Shown here: positions 48,203 to 59,200 of the stretch, one piece after another
Layout: each line of letters begins with the position of its first letter
Position numbering within the stretch: the stretch's first letter is position 1
Assembly (NCBI GenBank): GCA_038503065.1
Contig: JBCAMK010000012.1
Location: 1,488,001 to 1,552,000, forward strand
Source: Paragyromitra xinjiangensis
Taxonomy: Eukaryota > Ascomycota > Pezizomycetes > Pezizales > Discinaceae
Direction: 5' to 3'
Length of the DNA: 64,000 nucleotides
Made by a program: the position numbers and the translations under genes
The notes under the pieces: generated by a model
What the model saw: only the letters and a program-made list of their open reading frames with translations
What the model was told of the DNA's origin: nothing
Databases searched by the model: none

Positions 48203-51051
48203 ATGCCTAAAGTAATTCCATGGGAGGAAAATAAGGAGCACATATATGATCTATATATTGGAGGAAAAAAAACATTAGCAGATGTACGAGAAATAATGGC
48301 TACGGAACACAATTTTCATGCTAGGTTTGATATACATCACATAAAACATAATATATTGTACTTAACCACTTATTTTGAACTTAATCAATAATAGTATACG
48401 TGCATTTCGCGAACATCTTGCTGCCTGGCAATTTTACCAACGAGAAATACCACTTTACCAAGATATAAATCTTGTATCACTAGTAAAGGAATTTTGGTTA
48501 CGAAATATGTCATCGGCATCAATGTTACGTTGTTTAACTCATCATAACTATCATTTATCTACCACTCAACTTCGTAATTTACGGCTTCACCCTACATTAC
48601 AACTTTTGATGGGTACAGCTAGTACAGATGATGCTCGTTTAGAAGCTACAAGAAAAGCAGAACTTTACGTACGAGAAAACCTCATGTCTGGGCAAGCTGT
48701 ACAATATGGAAGGATATATGCACTATCCAATATACGACTAAGTGGAGTTTTTATCTCACAGTAAGTAAACTTATTATTTCTTGATAAATGACTTGTTAAA
48801 TTAAATGTATACAACTTATATAATTATTATTACTAAAATCTATGCAGGCAACAAATCCGGGCAGCTTTACGCGTAGTTGATAAAGAAAGTGTTGATAAGC
48901 GAGCAGCTGCATTTGGCACTACTCGTCGCCGGAAAAACTATATTGTCGCCGGACCTAATCGAGTAATCTCTATTGATGGACATGATAAATTATCCCGATT
49001 TAGCTTTGAAATATATGGGGCAATTGACGCATATTCACGATATATTGTTTGGTGCTATGTTGGCATTTCCAATCGAACTGCAGTCTCCGTGAATAAGCAA
49101 TATTTAAAAATGGTCCGATCAACTATGCATGTTCCAGAACTTATTCGGTCGGTGTAAGACCGGTACTTAGACTCTTGAATTAGCGAAACAAGATATTCTA
49201 CAAACTACGTAACTTCGACCCGCTACTATCAAGTAGCACAATACAGCGTCCCGACAACTTAACATGAACGCATAAAGCGACGATAGTTTAAAGCGAGATA
49301 AGGGTGGGCTGTTAGTTGAAGAACTTTCTCAATAGGAAGGACACGAGTGTTGAAGCGGTATCTTTAAACAACTCGATCTGATGGAGAATTTATCACGGAA
49401 CAAAGTATGTTGGTAACAAAATAATATTGATAAGCGCCGTTTCTTCCTCGATGATGATCGACTCGAATTGACGTCCAACGTCTGAGTATTTATATCCCGT
49501 CCTCTTTACTACTGTGTGTTCTTTGTAGAACGAGTCGACGGACTAAACTATCTACTATTACAAATTGAACTAACTCGCTTATCCATTTATCCGACATCCT
49601 ATCGTGACTCGATATCTCTCAACTTCTGACGCTTACTCCCTCGTTCAGTAATCTTGGATCGCCGTGGCGATGATCACGGTTGCGACGGTTGCGTTCGCCC
49701 GATCGAGTAGGTGGTTACACGATATCGTTTTGTTGCGACAGCTGGTGTTTGGAGCCCCGTAGCGCGGGCAGGAGACCTCTGATGACTAATCCGAATAGCC
49801 CACGTGACTCGGCGCCCCAAGTTGCCCTATGAAGACCTCTCATACATACCCTCCGGGTCACGTTCCGCGGGAAGGGCGCCGTTGACGACCAAAGGGTTAC
49901 TTTTAGTCTCCGGGACGCGGATATTTTGCGGGTGTCCCCCCTTCTCGATCTACTCGCTGCTGAAGGCAGGGTAACGGCCGGGTAACCGGGGAAGGCAGGG
50001 TAACTGCCTGGGAATAGGCTGGGAAGGCCAATATCGCAACAGGCAGCCACAGAGGGGTCCAACGAAGACGGGAAGGTGACCAAATGGAAGGTAGGGTAAC
50101 TCCCTACGTAGGTAGGGTAACAGGGAGACCACTGCACGCCTATAGCCATAGGTATAACAGTCGGATAAAGGTACTATCTAAAGCTAAGTAAAAATTTATG
50201 CGCACATACTAACGAGATTAGGAACTGAAACAGTATTGCTGGCAGAGTCACATGTAATTCTAAGACAAGCATCATCACCAGGCCTTCCATTTGAGAAAGC
50301 TTACTCGTTTGGAAAGTCCACAAAAAATCAGCGTATAGAAGCATGGTGGAATATTTTAACCGAGGGACAAACTCAACAATGGCGGTTATATTTCAACAAA
50401 TTGGAAACAGAGAGTTTATTTGATGGAGGTCCAATTGACAAGTCATGTCTACAATATCTGTATATGGATATGTTACGATCGCATATTCACCAATTTGTTG
50501 ACGTGCATAACGCACACCCTATTCGGTTTCAAAAAACTCGAGATCATTATTTGCCAACCGGGAAGCCATTTGAGATGTACCATTATCCGATAAGCAGAAA
50601 AGACTATAAGCAAAAAATTAATCCTGATGTGTTAGGAGCGTTGGAAGTTGATGTGGCAGACTATGACTTAGATGAGTATCTTTCAGCTGATACCATTGAT
50701 TTGTATGCTCGCTTACTCTTGCATCATGGCTATCCAACAAGTTTTACTTATGATGATACACGTCATAAGTCAGCTTATCTTTATTTGCGCAAAGCAGTCG
50801 CCGAGTATCATGATGCAGGGGGTGTGTTACAGTTTATCAATCAACCAACAGGAGCTTCAGATTGGGTAGAACAACATCGTGCTCGCTTTGATAAACTTAA
50901 TCCGGAAATCCGAATTGATCGTCATACATTAGAAATTCATCGCTGTCATGATCATGAGATGATTTTAGAAGATTCTGATGGCTCTGACACACCCAATGAG
51001 TCAAACCTAACACCAAGTTCCGGCATGATAGGTATTAGACTTCCATCTTGA
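48203..51051 (+). pseudogene. Clr5-like plus integrase-core DDE transposase, interrupted by an LTR
   Basis: Coding parts 48203-48324, 48395-48760, 48848-49152, 50165-50170 and 50222-51051 sum to 1,629 nt (542 aa) with no stop once the LTR and one GTCGG copy are left out. Residues 1-60 resemble a Clr5 domain (IPWEENKEHIYDLYIGGKKT, FHASIRAFREHLAAWQF). The catalytic core shows the expected acidic residues: VISIDGHDKL with YGAIDAYSRYIVW, the second Asp in RSDKGTET, and the Glu in KNQRIEAWW, 40 residues later. Then comes YLYMDMLRSHIHQF..HYLPTGKPF. The tail is acidic. The introns (70, 87 and 51 bp) have good signals, including ACTAAC before the last AG. The gene looks otherwise undamaged, so the LTR is its main lesion. 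Confidence 0.88.
49153..50159. mobile_element. Solo LTR inserted in the transposase gene
   Basis: A 1,007-bp sequence starting TGTAAGACC and ending TATAACA (TG..CA) with a perfect 5-bp duplication GTCGG at 49148-49152 and 50160-50164. Removing it with one duplication copy restores the transposase frame exactly (..IRS-DKG..). A TATA-like TATTTATATCCC lies at about 49489-49500. No gag/pol sequence is present, so it is a solo LTR left after recombination. Its parent retrotransposon is not in the window. The strand cannot be fixed from this sequence, although the TATA-like box suggests plus. Confidence 0.88.
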
Positions 51052-51381
51052 TTTGTTGCTAGTGGTTAAAAAATGACTTTACGTTGAAATTGTTAGATGA
51101 AAATTCCTGATAAGCTAACATATGATAGATCATGATACACCAGATTGGACTTCCAACAGCCCGGATATTGATGATGATAGACTTGTTATGTATCTTTAAA
51201 CTTGCAACTAAGTTTACTCGTAATGCATTATTTTTGTATAAATAAAGGACTTTCCCCCCGTATGTTGTCAGATTCAGCAGCTTCTACTTTCTCATTTTAT
51301 CTTCTATCTTATCACACCTTTTTCTACTACTTATCTCTTTATTTTTCATCCCTTCAATTCTACATATATATCAACATAAAG

Positions 51382-52886
51382 ATGCAATCCAGAGCTTGTC
51401 TTGTTGATGGCTGTTCCTGTAACAACTACCTTGCCTTACGTGGAAGTCCTGATATTTGTGTCAACTGTCCCCAACGTCATTCCTTACATGTTCATAGTGC
51501 AAGTGAAAGCACAGATGACTTGCAAGTTTTTCATTCTAGCCAGCACATTGCAGACAAACATACTACCTCAAGCCCCTTATCCCAAATTACTTGTAATAAA
51601 TAATATTAATCATTTTTTTAGCGTACACAAATACCCATCATACTCAGAATCTTCCAAGTCAAGGTGCAACAACATCAGTTCCGGGTCTCACTTCATCAAT
51701 GAGCTTAAATGCTCAAAGACACAGTGTGTTAACCATTCAACGGCCTGTTGAGGAAGTACGATTGCACCGGCAACGTGCGGGTAACTCCAACGAACAATTA
51801 GAACAACTAAATATGAGTGGAAAGTTCAATATTCTTTCTCAATCAACTGGTATGCCTGGCAAACTATTTCCCAAACAACTGTATCTCTTTTTTCATAAAA
51901 AGGGATACAAAGAAGCATCTCGACATGGTAGTGCCTCCCTTATCCACCTTGATCCTAAAACAAGTTATCACGACTAGCAATCTTATTTGTCTGATTTGGT
52001 TACCTCGCATGTGTCCTGGAAGTCATTTCCCAAAATCCGTGAATATGAAATTAATCCGAAACTGCCAATTTGTGTTGGGTTTTGGGAAGGCGGTATACTC
52101 CTACCAAATACCAAATGAGTTGGTAGGACAGGTACAGATATGCTGATTTGTCGCCTGGTTCAAAATCCAAAAATTGCATCACTTACGGCTTCAATTGCAT
52201 CAGGGAGTGGTAAAGGTGGGAAGAGGTCAACTGAGTCTATCAAGATGGCTTTTACTGTTCACATTCGACAACAGCGTGAAGATTCTGATGAAGACGATCA
52301 AACTCAACGGGATTTGCAACCATTAGCAGTGTCAACTGGTAAATATTTTTCTATTGATAGTTTTTGCGCGAAACTAAATTCACATTTAATGTCTAATATA
52401 TTGGTAGGAAAATCTACCAACAAGCGAGCCATAGTTTCAAGTTTAGAGATGCAGTTTCAAAAAACCGAACAATTACCAACCCACATTCGAAAAACGAGAT
52501 CAGTTACTGCTGCTACAAAAAAACCTGATGTTGGAATTGAATTGCAAGATTTGATTGAATTCACTTCAGAATATCAAGGAAGCGAAACCAGTCTTGACAC
52601 CAATTTTGATTGTACATTGCAATCATCAACTCAAAATCCCATCAAAATTGATCCAACGACTCCTGAGAGGCAAACAGAATTAAAAGAACGTACTTCCACG
52701 ACCTTGGCTACCGAGTATGCCAGTGAACCCAATCCTATTTCCAGTATTCGCAAACGCACACTTTCTATTCTTTCTCCTGAACAACTTTCAACTTGTTCGA
52801 CTCGTGACTCAAAAAAGGAAAAAATTATTCAATTTTCACGAACTGTTGTTCCTGTCCCTTCGGATGAATCTGAAGACGATCATTAA
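51382..52886 (+). pseudogene. Second transposon gene, Cys-rich N-terminus, two nonsense codons
   Basis: The start (MQSRACLVDGCSCNNYLALR, CVNCPQRH) has a C-x4-C-x-C..C-x2-C-x4-H pattern that may bind zinc. After an intron ending at 51621 (donor uncertain: either 51593 or a GTGAAA near 51503), one frame runs from 51622 to 52886. It is broken only by TAG at 51975 and TGA in the segment NTK-stop-VGRTGTD (about 52109). Between them the protein is well formed (FPKQLYLFFHKKGYKEASRH, SYLSDLVTSHVSWKSFPKI, PICVGFWEGGILLP, DMLICRLVQNPKIASL). Both stops could arise by C-to-T change (CAG or CGA). The C-terminus is Ser/Thr-rich with a basic patch and acidic end. Function unknown; presumably an accessory factor for transposition. 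Confidence 0.7.
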
Positions 52887-53042
52887 TATGTATTTTCTTA
52901 TGTCACGGTTGTTATTTTTTGTTATTAGTTGTCTCATATTTTTTTAATTTCTTTACTAGTATTTTTTAGGTTGTTGGCGGGATAGTTTAGTGTGGTGGTG
53001 GGGTTGCCAGTGGAATTTCCAAATGTGTGTTGTTTTTGTTTT

Positions 53043-53112
53043 GTTACCCGGCTTTAGCTCTCAGTAAGCAATTTATTTTATTCTGCACAACCCGTACGTT
53101 TGACCCGCCGTA
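53043..53112 (-). repeat. Right terminal inverted repeat
   Basis: Inverted 70-bp partner of 47540-47609. The four differences are all C/T or A/G transitions. Confidence 0.92.
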
Positions 53113-53118
53113 CACTAG
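53113..53118. repeat. Right target-site duplication CACTAG
   Basis: Perfect copy of 47534-47539 directly outside the right terminal repeat. Confidence 0.9.
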
Positions 53119-53150
53119 CGTATCACACCCTCCAAATAGCAAAAACAAAC

Positions 53151-53156
53151 AAAAAA
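53151..53156 (-). terminator. Pol III oligo-T terminator of the tRNA
   Basis: Six T residues on the minus strand, 28 nt after the mature 3' end of the tRNA, with a second T5 run shortly beyond. Confidence 0.7.
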
Positions 53157-53183
53157 TCTGACTCCGAAGAGATTCGAACGTTA

Positions 53184-53255
53184 TAGCAACACCAAGTTTC
53201 GATCTTGGGACCTCCGGGTTATGAGCCCGGCGCGCTTCCGCTGCGCCATGTTGCT
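53184..53255 (-). tRNA. Initiator tRNA-Met (CAU)
   Basis: 72 nt without intron. The acceptor stem AGCAACA pairs with TGTTGCT, with discriminator A. D arm GGCGCAGCGGAAGCGC, anticodon arm CCGGG-CTCATAA-CCCGG with anticodon CAT, and T arm containing GATCGAAAC. The A1:U72 pair and the A-containing T-loop (ATCGAAA instead of TTCRA) identify it as the eukaryotic initiator rather than the elongator. The transposon lies 66 bp beyond its 3' end. Confidence 0.95.
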
Positions 53256-56200
53256 GTGAAAACCATTCGCACTTTTGAACCTTTGAGCGTGTTTGAGGTT
53301 AGCTCATCACAACCCAACAACAGTTTTAAGTCTTTTTAGTCCGAGTAATTTAGTAAGATTTCTTTAGACTTATTATCTAACCGAAAAAATAGAAATAACA
53401 AAATCAGAGAAAACCCCGATTCGGGAGTGTTTCTACCGAGTGATTGTTCATGATTTAATTAAAAAAATAATGCCTTAAGACGTGTTCTGACAATTAGCTA
53501 GTTAATTAAAGTTTGTACTAGGAAGATTTAACTCTAGGTTAGGCTAAAAGAATTAAATCATTCCGTAATATGTCAAGTCCAGCTCCTACACCTCACGACA
53601 AGCACAAGTTATTCTAAACCTAAAGTGCCCGAAAACAAAAATTAATCGGCTTACCTTCTACGATATTATCAACTTCTTAAATTGATCATAGATCACCGCG
53701 TATCATTGCAATACATCATTTCACGGAGATTAGTGACAACCAAACGCCAATATCTCGTTACCCATGTATTATTCAGTCCACCCGTCCCGCAGAGTAGTAT
53801 TCTTAAAGAGTAGTATTCTTAAAGAGTGATGTATCATTCAAAGACGCCAATTACCATGCAAGTCTCAATCATTTCATTACTTTCTCACCCAATCTTAAGT
53901 CGCAAAAACGTCACTAGCTTATACCTAACTCATCACTCGTAATGTTATAAACCAGCCACCAATCGGCTTCACCGCCCGATAGTGAAAGCAAGAGCAATCA
54001 TTTCCTTCGCTTAAATTGTGTTACAATACTAAAATCTAGCGCTACCTGAAGGTAAAGCTAGAAACCTCCTAATCGCAGAACAGTCTAAACTGAAATATTC
54101 GGCTTGAATTCAGAATTGCCGAATACCAAGCCACAGATTAGGTGAGTGACGACTAAAACTTAGGCGTCTCTTAACCAGGGCAGAAGTTTGGTAGAACGAC
54201 AGCGCACTCACTATCTTTCCTTCCAGGATATTGTGTATATTGAAGAGGTTCTCGAGTTCCAACATTTGATCCCCATTTTTCACTCAGACCTATTGCAAGG
54301 TGTACTATTTCCAGCCCTTGGCTTTATTTGTATCTAATGACACTTCTTGAAATTCCTAGATACTTAAATTCCTCTCAGAACAATTATTACCAGTCCCAGC
54401 ATCAGACTACCCAGCAATCATATACAGTCACTCGCTTCTCAATTAATATTAACCGCAAGATATGCCAGCTATGAGGTATTAATCCCCTCACTGCATGCTA
54501 AAAACCCACCTCGTTTAACTTCGGTTAGACTTCTATCAGCTAGGTTCACACGATTCTAAGCGCCCAGCCTCAGTGTTCGCCACGCTGCAAAAACAGGGAT
54601 CAGTAAGGCTTGCGGGAATGATCTTGTTCCGCAATGGCGGGAATTATGGGATGAACTCAATGTTGATCAGCGGCTCGAAGGTTAAACAAACCCTTGTCCA
54701 ATAAAAATAAAAATAAAAAAAACCAACGAAAAGCAGTCGCTCGGATTAATGTCCCGTTTTCTCAATCCACATAGACGCATACCGGGCATTCGTGATCTCC
54801 CTCACCCTGATCCCAGAAATTCATAAAACAAATTTTTATTAACAGGCTTTCCCACGATAGTGCATCGCCTGCATCTATTGAGACGCCTCAGCCCCCGCAT
54901 CTAACCTAGAAACGAACGATACCAGCACGCAAATAGACAGCCGCATGATAAACACCCCAGCCACCTCAACACACGGTGATTGGTCGATATTTGGCATAAA
55001 AATTGTCCGAACAGCAAGGAAGCCTGCTGTAACACTCAAAACTTTCCTGTTTTCATTAGCTCGCCACGTGGATAGGTGTCTATTATGAAGTTGTTTTTTG
55101 TCAGGATCAAGAAAAGCTCGTGTCTGTAATTACGAGATCTATGTGCACGTGGTCCAGGGCATTTCGATCTCAAAACGAAGGTGACGCCAGGATGGCGCAG
55201 TCCCCCCCCCCGCTCACGATAAATATGGGGAAACGGAGTTCATCCCTTCCGGATAGCCTAAGAGTAGATAGATGGGCCTCAGGAGGCATAATAACGAACA
55301 AGCTAGTCGGCCACGATAATTTTTCGCTACCGGCAGCAAAACCCGCGGGAAAAAATTCCAAGACGGGAAAGATCAAGCCCGTTAATGCAATGTCGATCTT
55401 GAAACGATACGACTCTGGTCCCGGGCTAAAACAAAATACTTTATCAGTCTTCCCCCGCACCTTTCATCGTCTTGGCTTCTGGCTATGCATCGTGACCTTC
55501 AATTAATCACCATCACACACCGAGGTTTACGTTTCGTTTCTGATGCCGATAGTATTGTCCAGAGCCGGAAGGTATTTTGTCATTTCTGAAAGCCGAGTTA
55601 TAGCTTGTAATCGGTGGGTGTGGGTGTAGACGGCACGAGGAAAATCACGGCAACAGGCCACGGTAACCAAAACCTACTGCCGAAGTGAAAGTAAACCCGT
55701 GACAATATTCCACCTGACTCACAAGAATCACAACACATCACTCGAGATCACGATCCTTATCACCACAGGCGTTTTTGATACAAAACGCCCTCCGGCCCGA
55801 TCATAGATCCGTCCCGCACATATTCCTTTTTCCCCTACTTTCCCCATCCAAAAACCGATCATACTCTTTACAAACCAATCCCTCATTCCAGTCAAGTAAA
55901 AGACATCATCAGAAGATCTCCTGCAAACCCCACCCCCGCGCGCGGACACCATACCCCACTTCCCACTCAGCCGCTCCGACCTCAGCACCTGTTTTCTGTT
56001 CGGCCCGTCAGAGGTACATCCGCGATGAGACCTGCAATGCAACACCTCTTCTCCAGCATTAGAAACTTTAGAACTCGCTAGTGCTGATAGCCATGCGGTA
56101 TATCCAAAACAGGAGGGTTTTACAAAAAAAACCTCAAAAGTAAGACCGGAGGCTAAAGCTAGGCTAAAACCGTGTCTACAATGTGAAGACCAAGAAATCA

Positions 56201-59200
56201 ACGGAGTAAAGTGATACCGATAATACATAAGCCCGACAAAGATTGCTGTTCGGTTATAACAGAATAAAGCTTAAGAAGATACAGGGGGTGTTGAAACCCT
56301 TAACCCCTCCACCGGAAAAGTTGGCTTGGCTTTTGAATTAGCCGCAGATCGATGAAAATGGAAAAAAGAAAGAAAAATACGAAGACGATGACGAAGGCGT
56401 CATAATAATTTAAAGTGGCTTGTACTCTATACATGCGTCACCTACCCATTCCGAAGAAAATCCGGTAATATGGAAGTACATGTAACTGTCTAGGAAGTGG
56501 TGGTTGTTCATCGATTTCATAGCTAGGTTGGCTCGGAGAAAGCAGGGCCCTCTAACTACATGTACCTGTCAAACCGAGGGTATACAAGACATTCCCAGCT
56601 CATTGAAAGTCCTGAGCCCCAAATAAGAGGTAATTTCGCGTTAAATTTAGCATCTACTGCAATATCAATAACAAATACAGGACGCCAGATGCATACACAT
56701 GATTAAATTATATTCCGCAGCGATTGTAAGCACCGGCAATTATGACTCTTCGGTATTTTACGGCGGCATAGGCGGTTATCAAGTGTCACATAGACGCGAG
56801 GGCACGGCGGGTAGAATACATAGAGCTGGGTTGTGCAGGGCCCATCGCTTTATAGCATCACTCTAACTCGAACACGGTGAGCTAAATGGGGCTAAAATTG
56901 CCTGAAGATAACTAAAATGCGTTAGCCCCCAGCATACAACGAGAACATTTACCCAGCCAGTCCTATGCTTACTCATCACCAAAAGGGACTTTGTAACTCA
57001 GAAACAAAAGTGGAGAAAGAATGGGAAAACAAAAACTGTACGTATTATCATAGATACCATCAACAAGATAAACCGAAGAGCAGAAAAAAGCACATAAACT
57101 GCGAGAAAAGAAAAAGCGATCAGCCACCGAGTGATAATTTGTGACTTCGTATAGTATGTGGTCAGCGAACAATCACTCGTATGCCCTGATACAAAGATCT
57201 ACCGAATCATCTAGCTATAGGGCATAACCGGTTTTCACACATCGTAGCTGCCAAGATGGAATCATAGAAATCACCCACACTCCCTCTGCCGACTTAAACA
57301 TATGTATGGCTATTAATTTAGTTTCGCAGAATCGCTCACTCGGGAAGGAACCCACGATGGGCTTCCTGATCCGGTAGGGTCCTAACCTTCCTATCGATGT
57401 CTTAGATCAGCAACACAATAAGCCAGTGAAATGAAAGGACAGCGAGGACTCCTATCAAATCAAACTCGCCAAGATCTGTCTTGGCAAGATTCAGTAAATA
57501 GCCTCCTCTCCGTAATATTTTTTAGCATGAAGTAAAAGCAGCGAAGGTCCCGAACATGAACTTATCCTCGCAGCCACTCAACTCCCTATGATTTGGTATC
57601 TATACATATAACCAATAACGGGGGTGCAGCTCCTTGTTTCACGCGACAGGTCTCGGCAATTGTCGAGATCTATTTTTCTTACTTTGTCATCATCATTACC
57701 AACCAGATACTCTTTCTCATGGCCCACAAAAACCATACAGTTATTGGGGTTTTCCAAATTACAAGCGACTGCTACTCGGCGGATCTACGAACTAAGCTAG
57801 CCCCTACCGAATTCTGGACCCAAGGTAGCATGCACTCGCGTACCGAGCGAAAGCAAATTAACCAATAGGAGAACATCCTTATGCCGTTCTGACTGTTCTG
57901 CGGGAAGGGGGGGGAAGTTAAAAGGGAGTGACCCCATTGGAAAGGCGCTCTAGCGAAAAAAAACACCCACCCCGCTGGAACTATCATCTCCACTCAGGAC
58001 CAGCAGGAGGCAACATTAGGTATCTATGCAAAAAAGCAGGTATCAAGAGAGAGAAAAAAACACAAGAATCAAACGGATGGCTAGGACATAAACAAGTTTC
58101 ATACATCATAATTGTCTTAGAACCTTGGAAATATCGCACCGGTACGCTTTCCAAGCTGCTGATCTTCATGTTGAGCACGCACGTAATAATTCCCCAGATC
58201 ACATAAAATTGTGGTACGGAAGTTGGGGGCGGGAACCTCCCCCTGTGTCAATGGCGAACCCGGGAGTCGCAGGGAAAAAAACGTCCCTCACCCCTAATGC
58301 CGGGTTCTGAACGAAAGGGTGTTAGATTGGGTGTTGAGCCGACTGATCGGAAGATAGGTATTTTTTTTTATTGGGTGACAAGCTACGATGGTATGATCAA
58401 TCCATTTATAATATATGATCGATTTTTGACCTACTAATCGGCTTGAGGGAGGCTGAAAAGAAAATCGTCGCCGACTACCCAAAGCTGGAGCGGGAGATTT
58501 AGAAATCTGAGCCTAGATATCTGAGTAGGTATGCCTTATTCCCCCTTGCATCAACCCCCCCATCTAGAAACACTGCCAATTGTGTTTGAAAAAACCAACA
58601 TACTCGGCAGCTCTTCCTAGAGGCAGAACAGCGTAATAGCAATATTAGTATCCGTAGATAAGCACCAGCTATTTTCGGCAGTTTTGACCGGCCGTCATCG
58701 TTCCACGAAAGAGAGCGATTATTGATTTCTAGAAGACCTGTCAACTTTATGCCAACCAAAGACAGCACAGGCCTCACCCCGGAAAACACAATTTCAGTGG
58801 CGACAATTGTCCCATATGCATGCCAGCAATTATCTATAGGAGTGACAAGTAAAAGCAAAAAGAAAGCACCATGCTACCAAATAGGGGGGAACCCCAGAGG
58901 GAATATGATCGTAGCATCCTTGTAAAGCACTCCTCCACTGAAACTGGCTACCCTAGTGCTCAAGTTCAGAAACCAACAAGCATCCAAAATTTCGTGATTA
59001 GGTGTAACAGCCGGAGCGGAAAGAGCCAGCTCAGAGATAGCTTGGAGTAGTTGGCCCCCTCCCTCCCCATTTACAAACAGACGGTTCGCTGGTGGTTGTT
59101 CTAAATTATTTGGCGTCGGTTTACATTTCCTATACTATAATGATCTGACTATCATCATGCAAAATGCAGTGACTGCGGAGTGACGATACGGTGGGTATTG

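Larger units (their letters stand above)
47540..53112 (+). mobile_element. TIR DNA transposon with integrase-like transposase (IS3EU/Ginger-like)
   Basis: A 5,573-bp element bounded by 70-bp terminal inverted repeats (47540-47609 and 53043-53112) starting TACGGCGGGTC and differing at four positions, all transitions. It is flanked by the perfect 6-bp duplication CACTAG. It carries a four-exon transposase gene and a second Cys-rich gene, both on the plus strand, and has itself been hit by an LTR element. An integrase-core DDE domain, a 6-bp duplication and TAY termini fit, from memory, the IS3EU group better than Ginger, whose duplications are 4 bp. Family assignment needs a database search. 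The length without the solo LTR and its extra duplication would be 4,561 bp. Confidence 0.88.

Noticed and set aside
49715..50149. 144-codon minus-strand frame inside the LTR
   Set aside because: It lies wholly within the solo LTR, has no domain and is over a GGGTAAC-rich repeat stretch.
47540..53112. Element considered as a hAT, Mutator or CACTA transposon
   Set aside because: The duplication is 6 bp, not 8, 9 or 3. The termini are not CACTA at the TIR itself, since CACTAG is the duplicated target. The transposase has an integrase core.
55728..56228. 166-codon minus-strand frame
   Set aside because: No domain, no splice context and unusual composition. It is the longest of many chance frames in the gene-free region.
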